From JAWPMV01 sp038527215 (GTDB lineage Bacteria; Bacteroidota; Bacteroidia; J057): a stretch of 64,000 nucleotides of DNA. The notes below the pieces were generated by a model. It saw nothing but the letters and a program-made list of their open reading frames with translations. It was not told where the DNA came from and searched no databases. The DNA lies in contig JBCBGC010000008.1 in NCBI GenBank assembly GCA_038527215.1, positions 1 through 64,000 of the forward strand, written 5' to 3'. A program made the position numbers and the translations under genes. Position 1 is the first letter of the stretch. Every line of letters starts with the position of its first letter. Shown here in pieces: positions 59,197 through 64,000 of this stretch.

Positions 59197-60690
59197 ATGC
59201 CCGTAAAAAAATCACCGTATTACTTCATCCTAGGACTCTTGTGCTGGATTGCCACGTGGCAACATAGCCAGGCGCAGCCATTATCTTCTGCTTATGAGCG
59301 TTATGCTTTTCTCCGGGGAGATATTAACCTGATTGACAACAACTTTCGGGGGCTACAGCATTTTTACCACCAACTTTCTCTGCTGGAAAATGGCCGAAGG
59401 CAAAAGGTCAACATCGTGCACATCGGCGATTCCCATATTCAGGCTGACTGGTTTTCTGGTCGGTTGCGGATGGCTTTGCAAAAGCAATTTGGGGCAGCAG
59501 GCCGAGGGCTGGTATTTCCGTATCAGGTGGCTCGGACCAATAGTCCTGACGATTTGTTTACTTCCAGCAACGTAAAGTGGGAGGTACAGCGCAATATTGG
59601 TTCCCAAAGCTCCTTGCCTACAGGCGTGAGCGGGATCAGCCTTCGGACCCAAACGCCGCATTTCATTTTAAAGGTTGGCGTAGGAGACAATCCTTTTGGG
59701 ATTGACTACACCTTTGACAGGGTGGGGGTGTTTACAGAAAAAGGCAGAGAAAATTTTCAGCTGTATGCCAGCCCCTCAGCCAGGGCTTTCCCCGGTTTGA
59801 GTAAAGCGAGCAGTACAGATAACAGCAAACTACACGAGGTGAGGTCGGGAGAAAACCTGACCGAAATTGCCGCCAAATATAATGTGGCCATAGATGATTT
59901 GATTACCTGGAATCGCTTAGCTGGGAGTACCATTTATGCTGGCAAACGGCTGATCGTGGAAGCCCCTAAAGGAGGGACGCCCACCCCGGCCCGGGACCGG
60001 AGCCTGAATGAATCCGTGCCCCTGGATTTTCGGAATTCTGCGCAGGACGCTACCCGATTTTTGGCACAGACTACGCTACCGAGAGCAGTCAGTACTGTCT
60101 ACTTGCGGGGCAAAAAAGAGGAAAGTATCCAGCGACAAACGGTCCTTTATGGGCTGGTGTTGGAGAATAGCCAGCGTCGGGGCATCCTTTACCACAATAT
60201 TGGTGTCAACGGGGCCAAGTTTTCTGACTTTAACCGGGGACGTCATTTTATGCAGCAGGTAGGCGCTTTGGAGCCAGATCTCATCATCGTTTCCTTAGGG
60301 ACCAATGAAGCTGCTAACCGAGCCTTTGGCCGTCGGGCTTTCTACCAGGCCATAGACGAGATGATCTATCAGATCAACCAATATGCGCCCCATGCGGCTA
60401 TTTTGTTCACTACGCCACCGGATGCCTATTACGCCCGCCAAAGACATAACAGCAACGTAGAACTGGCTCGGGATGTATTGCAGGAATATGCCTTCAACCA
60501 TGACCTGGCTTGTTGGAACTTTTATGATATCATGGGGGGAACGGATGCGATTCAGGATTGGCATAAAGAAGGCCTGGCACAACCAGACCACTTACATTTA
60601 ACTCAGGAGGGATACGAATTACAAGGCGACCTGTTGTTTGAGGCGCTGATTAAGGGATATGGAAATTACCAGTCTGCTAAGTTTAGATAG
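59197..60690 (+). CDS. LysM-containing SGNH (GDSL-type) hydrolase
   Basis: 497 aa from ATG 59197 (MPVKKSPYYF, signal peptide to about 27). SGNH blocks: I IVHIGDSHIQADW (nucleophile Ser), III GTNEA (IIVSLGTNEA), and V DHLHLTQEGYEL (Asp/His). A LysM domain (about 210-255: HEVRSGENLTEIAAKYN and LITWNRLAGSTIYAGKRLIV) is inserted between block I and the GTNE block, which should bind peptidoglycan or chitin-like glycan. It overlaps the MBOAT gene downstream by 32 bp. The pair resembles O-acetyl transfer and removal systems (PatA/PatB, AlgI/AlgJ, DltB/DltD). Confidence 0.88.
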   Translation: MPVKKSPYYFILGLLCWIATWQHSQAQPLSSAYERYAFLRGDINLIDNNFRGLQHFYHQLSLLENGRRQKVNIVHIGDSHIQADWFSGRLRMALQKQFGAAGRGLVFPYQVARTNSPDDLFTSSNVKWEVQRNIGSQSSLPTGVSGISLRTQTPHFILKVGVGDNPFGIDYTFDRVGVFTEKGRENFQLYASPSARAFPGLSKASSTDNSKLHEVRSGENLTEIAAKYNVAIDDLITWNRLAGSTIYAGKRLIVEAPKGGTPTPARDRSLNESVPLDFRNSAQDATRFLAQTTLPRAVSTVYLRGKKEESIQRQTVLYGLVLENSQRRGILYHNIGVNGAKFSDFNRGRHFMQQVGALEPDLIIVSLGTNEAANRAFGRRAFYQAIDEMIYQINQYAPHAAILFTTPPDAYYARQRHNSNVELARDVLQEYAFNHDLACWNFYDIMGGTDAIQDWHKEGLAQPDHLHLTQEGYELQGDLLFEALIKGYGNYQSAKFR

Positions 60691-62278
60691 TCTGCGGGAA
60701 CTGCTGGTGTATGACCCTGAGCGACCGCTGCTGTTTCATACCGGGCAATTTCTTTTTTTGTTTCTCATTTTCATGGGAGTATATCTGGTCGTGGTAGACC
60801 GGAAACCGCTGCGTATTGTCTGGGTACTGGCTTTCTCCCTCTTTTTCTACTATAAATCCAGTGGGCTTTATTTTCTCCTGCTCCTGGTCTCCACAGCAAT
60901 AGACTTTGTGCTGGGGCAGTTGATTTATGGCTCCACCCAACTGAAACGAAGGCGGCTCTATTTGTTGATGTCGATTCTTTCCAACCTGGGGATGTTGGCT
61001 GTATTCAAATACGCCAATTTTTTCATCGACTCCCTCAACACCTTCATGACCGACCCCTTGGATGCGGTCAATATCATCCTGCCGGTAGGAATTTCCTTTT
61101 TTACCTTCCAGACGATGAGCTATACCATCGATATCTACCGCAAGAAATTAGATCCGGTGGACAATATCGTGGACTTCGGCTTTTTCGTCAGTTTCTTCCC
61201 GCAGTTGGTGGCGGGTCCGATCGTCCGGGCTTCGCAATTCCTTCCGCAGGTCAGACAGGACATCCTGGTAACCCGGGAAGATGTCGGGCGAGGCTTTTTG
61301 CTGATCTGTATTGGCTTGTTCAAAAAAGGGGTTATTTCAGATTTTATTGCGACCCACTTTGTGGATAGCATCTTTGAAGTGCCTGCGCTGCATACCGGCT
61401 TTGAGAACCTCATGGCGGTATACGGGTATGCGCTTCAGATATACTGTGATTTCTCCGGCTATTCCGACATGGCCATTGGCATCGGTCTGCTCCTGGGCTA
61501 CCGCCTGCCGATCAACTTCAACGCCCCTTATCAATCCTCCAGCATTCAGGAATTCTGGCGGAGATGGCATATCTCGCTTTCCTCTTGGTTGCGAGACTAC
61601 TTATATATCTCTCTGGGAGGAAATCGTAGGGGAAAATTCCGCACCTATCTCAACCTGATGATTACCATGGTATTGGGAGGTTTGTGGCATGGGGCGGCCT
61701 GGCGCTTTGTGGTGTGGGGCTTCTTGCATGGCATTGCCCTGGCCCTGGATCGCATGCTCAAGGATGCCCGTATCTGGGTCAAAACCCAGCTTTCCATGGC
61801 GCTCGATACCTTGGATCAGTTGATGCTAAAAGGGGACGAATTGGAATCAGAAGCCAAGCTACTGAACTGGTTCCGGCAGGCACGTTGGTTTATGCAAGGC
61901 TGGTTTACCCTGGTCCTCAGCGTAGCGGCTCATGTATTTGGGGTGATTTTTACCTTTCACTTTGTCTGTTTGTGTTGGGTGTTTTTCCGGGCGGAATCCT
62001 TTGACCTAGCCTGGGATATGTTGGAAAATATTTACCTCAACTTCAAAGGTGATGTTGCCTGGCAAGTCATGACTGAAAATCGCTCCTTTTTCCTCTTCAT
62101 GCTATTGGGCTATACCTTACATTTTCTGCCGGATGATTTGGATATCCTGGTGGAAAAATATTTTGTCCGTTCCCACATGGTGGTGAAATCTGCCATCATT
62201 GCCATCATTATCTTCATGGTGATTCTGGTCCAAAGTGGGTTGGATATTCCGCAGAAGTTCATTTACTATCAGTTTTAG
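60659..62278 (+). CDS. MBOAT-family O-acyltransferase (AlgI/PatA-like)
   Basis: 539 aa with about 11-12 membrane helices. MBOAT signature: FFTFQTMSYTIDIYRKK, ARSQFLPQ-like PIVRASQFLPQ, YCDFSGYSDMAIGIG, SIQEFWRRWHISLSSWLRDYLYI, and the catalytic GGLWHGAAWRFVVWGF with His344. MBOAT enzymes pass acetyl across the membrane to an acceptor polysaccharide handled by the SGNH partner. The gene overlaps the partner's end. No other acetylation gene is near. A possible GGAAGG/CCTTCC hairpin (about 62301-62320) follows the stop. Confidence 0.95.
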   Translation: MEITSLLSLDSLRELLVYDPERPLLFHTGQFLFLFLIFMGVYLVVVDRKPLRIVWVLAFSLFFYYKSSGLYFLLLLVSTAIDFVLGQLIYGSTQLKRRRLYLLMSILSNLGMLAVFKYANFFIDSLNTFMTDPLDAVNIILPVGISFFTFQTMSYTIDIYRKKLDPVDNIVDFGFFVSFFPQLVAGPIVRASQFLPQVRQDILVTREDVGRGFLLICIGLFKKGVISDFIATHFVDSIFEVPALHTGFENLMAVYGYALQIYCDFSGYSDMAIGIGLLLGYRLPINFNAPYQSSSIQEFWRRWHISLSSWLRDYLYISLGGNRRGKFRTYLNLMITMVLGGLWHGAAWRFVVWGFLHGIALALDRMLKDARIWVKTQLSMALDTLDQLMLKGDELESEAKLLNWFRQARWFMQGWFTLVLSVAAHVFGVIFTFHFVCLCWVFFRAESFDLAWDMLENIYLNFKGDVAWQVMTENRSFFLFMLLGYTLHFLPDDLDILVEKYFVRSHMVVKSAIIAIIIFMVILVQSGLDIPQKFIYYQF

Positions 62279-62320
62279 GACGAAAAGTGCAGGATAATGA
62301 GGAAGGGCGAAATACCTTCC

Positions 62321-62351
62321 TTGTCCGTTGTTTCCCGGATTTGTAACTTTC
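62321..62351 (+). promoter_or_regulatory. Candidate promoter of the alpha-2-macroglobulin gene
   Basis: TTG (62321-62323), 20-nt spacer, TAACTTTC (62344-62351): close to TTTG/TTG-N19-21-TAnnTTTG with a final C. It is 92 bp before ATG 62444. Confidence 0.38.
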
Positions 62352-62443
62352 TTATCTTCTGATCATCCAAAAGGAAATCAGTTGAATAAAATACATGCGA
62401 CAAGCCTGCGTTATCCCCTCAAGTGGACTTCAACCCTTCTACT

Positions 62444-64000
62444 ATGAAACAGCTTCTGGCAGTTGCCCTCACCCTCTTTATAGCCAGTTTTGCTATGGAT
62501 GCCTTTAGTCAATCTCAAGACTGGGAAAAAGCCTGGAAACAGGTAGACTCGCTCAAACGGGACAACCTTTTTAAGGACGCCCGGAAAGTGGTAGATGAAC
62601 TCTATGTACAGGCCCGGGAACAAGCGCTTCCCCTTCAGCAAATCAAGGCGCTGAGTTACCTGACTCAATTCGAAGCCGTAACCGGACAAAACGCGGATTC
62701 TACGAATATTGCCCGGCTGGAGGCGGCCTTGGATGAAATGGAGGGCAATGCCCGGAGTATCCTGACTTCCTTATTGGCCGAAGTGTATTGGGCGTATTAC
62801 CAGAACCATCGCTATCAGATCCTGGAGCGAACCTACACGGAGGAAGCTCCGGAGGATTTTCAGACCTGGGATATGCGGAGGTTTATGGACAAAATCAGCC
62901 AGCTGTACTTCCTGTCGCTGGCGGACAAAAAAAGCCTGCAAGCCACCCCGGTCCGTGAGGTTGAATTGATTTTACGTACCCAGAAGGAATCTCCCACCTA
63001 CAGACCGACTTTATATGACCTGCTAGCTCATCGGGCCATAGATTTTTTTATTACCGGCACCTCGGAACTGGTCCAACCCAAGAATCCTTTTGTCCTGAAG
63101 GATACGGAAACCCTGATTGCCAGAACCAATTTTATCCGGAAAAAATGGCCTACGACCGATACCACTTCCTTTCGCTTATATACGCTGCAACTGTTCCAGG
63201 AACTGCTGAGGTTACATGGAGAGGGAGAAGATCCTTCCGCCTTGATCGATGTAGAATTGAAGCGCTTTGCCTATTTGAAAGGGCAGGCTGTAGGGGGACA
63301 AAAAGATCGCCTCTATCTGCTGCGCCTCAAGGAACTGGCGGAGCTTTATCGCATCCATCCCGCCTCAGCGGAAGTAAATTTCGCCATTGCCAGGGAATAT
63401 GAAGCGCGGGTGGAAAGACAAGAAGGAAGTGAAGAAATCACCCTCAAGGCAGCCCATGCCCTGGCCACCAGTGCGATGGAAAAGTTTCCTGAGTCCTTTG
63501 GGGCGCGCCAGTGTCAACTCCTTCTCAAACGACTGGAAGCAAAACATCTGAGTGCGGAAGTCGAGGAGGCGCATATTCCTGGCCAGCCGATTCCGCTCAT
63601 GGTAGGCTACAAAAACCTCGATAAGGTATTTCTCACCGTGTATCCCGAAATCGACTTCAGTGGAGCCCGGACTCAGAAAGAAAAAATAGACCGGCTCAAA
63701 TCTGCAACGCCCATTCGAGCTGGCAGGAGCCTTAGCTTAAGAGATGAGCAGGATTTTACGGGCCATACGACCATCGTGCCGGTCAAAGCTTTGACCCCAG
63801 GTACCTATACCCTCGTCGTGAATAGCGAGGAGAGCTTGGACGGAGAGGGCCTGATCAGCTATGCAATCCTAAAAAGCACCCGTATCGCTGTCACGAAGAA
63901 AGTAGCTCAGGATGAGGAAAGAAGTATGGAACTACGGGTGGTAGATCGGGAAAGCGGCAAGCCACTCAAGGGCGCAAAAGTAACCGCCTTTACCTGGGAT
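62444..64000 (+). CDS. Alpha-2-macroglobulin family protein, N-terminal part (runs off the window)
   Basis: The frame is open from ATG 62444 to the window end (519 codons so far). Signal peptide MKQLLAVALTLFIASFAMDAF. The next 350 residues are helical, starting AWKQVDSLKRDNLFKDARKVVDELY, the N-terminal region typical of Bacteroidota alpha-2-macroglobulins. Beta-sandwich macroglobulin domains begin near 385 (IPLMVGYKNLDKVFLTVYPEID; LTPGTYTLVVNSEE; MELRVVDRESGKPLKGAKVTAF). The whole family protein is usually about 1900 aa, so roughly a quarter is seen. Bacterial homologues trap proteases in the periplasm or on the surface. Whether a CLEQ thioester bait region is present cannot be told. Confidence 0.85.
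   Translation, partial: MKQLLAVALTLFIASFAMDAFSQSQDWEKAWKQVDSLKRDNLFKDARKVVDELYVQAREQALPLQQIKALSYLTQFEAVTGQNADSTNIARLEAALDEMEGNARSILTSLLAEVYWAYYQNHRYQILERTYTEEAPEDFQTWDMRRFMDKISQLYFLSLADKKSLQATPVREVELILRTQKESPTYRPTLYDLLAHRAIDFFITGTSELVQPKNPFVLKDTETLIARTNFIRKKWPTTDTTSFRLYTLQLFQELLRLHGEGEDPSALIDVELKRFAYLKGQAVGGQKDRLYLLRLKELAELYRIHPASAEVNFAIAREYEARVERQEGSEEITLKAAHALATSAMEKFPESFGARQCQLLLKRLEAKHLSAEVEEAHIPGQPIPLMVGYKNLDKVFLTVYPEIDFSGARTQKEKIDRLKSATPIRAGRSLSLRDEQDFTGHTTIVPVKALTPGTYTLVVNSEESLDGEGLISYAILKSTRIAVTKKVAQDEERSMELRVVDRESGKPLKGAKVTAFTWD

Noticed and set aside
1..64000. tRNA, rRNA or tmRNA genes
   Set aside because: No TTCGA-x-TCC T-arm in a fitting cloverleaf and no rRNA signature was seen in the intergenic regions.

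Overview
This window looks like a draft or metagenome-derived contig of a Bacteroidota bacterium, most likely a Saprospiria/Lewinellaceae-type lineage (the rank is inferred; no rRNA is present). The evidence is a type IX secretion (T9SS) type-B sorting domain protein with SprB-like repeats, DUF4783 next to nadC, a DUF3078-type outer-membrane barrel, a large bacterial alpha-2-macroglobulin, 7TMR-DISM sensor kinases, and promoter-like elements of the Bacteroidota type (TTTG or TTG, about 19-21 nt, then TAnnTTTG). Shine-Dalgarno sequences are largely absent. Two runs of 10 N (9565-9574 and 58846-58855) are scaffold gaps inside genes. No rRNA, tRNA or CRISPR array was seen.

Layout. 1-4 kb: corA, a HAD phosphatase, and a pair made of an 85-aa Effector-Associated-Domain-like protein and a secreted trypsin-like pseudoprotease. 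4.2-7.6 kb: a four-gene envelope operon of unknown function, followed by a T9SS cargo protein. 9.9-13.1 kb: a giant hybrid kinase ending in a nucleotide cyclase; a close architectural relative lies at 43.9-47.3 kb. 13-28 kb: housekeeping and envelope genes (lspA, a PadR pair, crcB, gpmI, nadC, an AddB-like nuclease, two membrane J-domain proteins, an FMN glutamate-synthase-like protein, transaldolase). 28-34.5 kb: REP-like hairpin arrays with a RAYT transposase beside one of them, plus plsC, a membrane-anchored HSDR_N nuclease-like protein and a PMT-family glycosyltransferase. 34.5-43.6 kb: a long minus-strand series ending with nuoBCD. 47.3-52 kb: a candidate peptide-modification locus (SagB-like dehydrogenase, monoheme cytochrome c, TfuA, YcaO and a 71-aa translationally coupled small protein) lying between nuoA (52.3 kb) and nuoBCD. 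53-64 kb: a DUF3078 barrel, a tiny secreted peptide, an ECF sigma factor with an anti-sigma/beta-barrel fusion, the pyruvate dehydrogenase E2, a kinase-like protein, a LysM-SGNH/MBOAT O-acylation pair and the start of an alpha-2-macroglobulin.

The most interesting parts are: (1) the YcaO-TfuA-SagB locus with its small coupled protein, which splits the complex I genes; (2) four distinct arrays of hairpin repeats that share the same 3-nt-loop palindromes, with a RAYT transposase adjacent to one; (3) the EAD-like/pseudoprotease pair; (4) two histidine kinase-receiver-cyclase fusions that differ at a residue thought to select the nucleotide; (5) the unknown envelope operon at 4.2-7.6 kb with a duplicated domain. 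At the first N gap, a 24-nt perfect inverted repeat and a duplicated tacgctgacc show an assembly fold-back; removing exactly 45 nt restores a normal T9SS domain.
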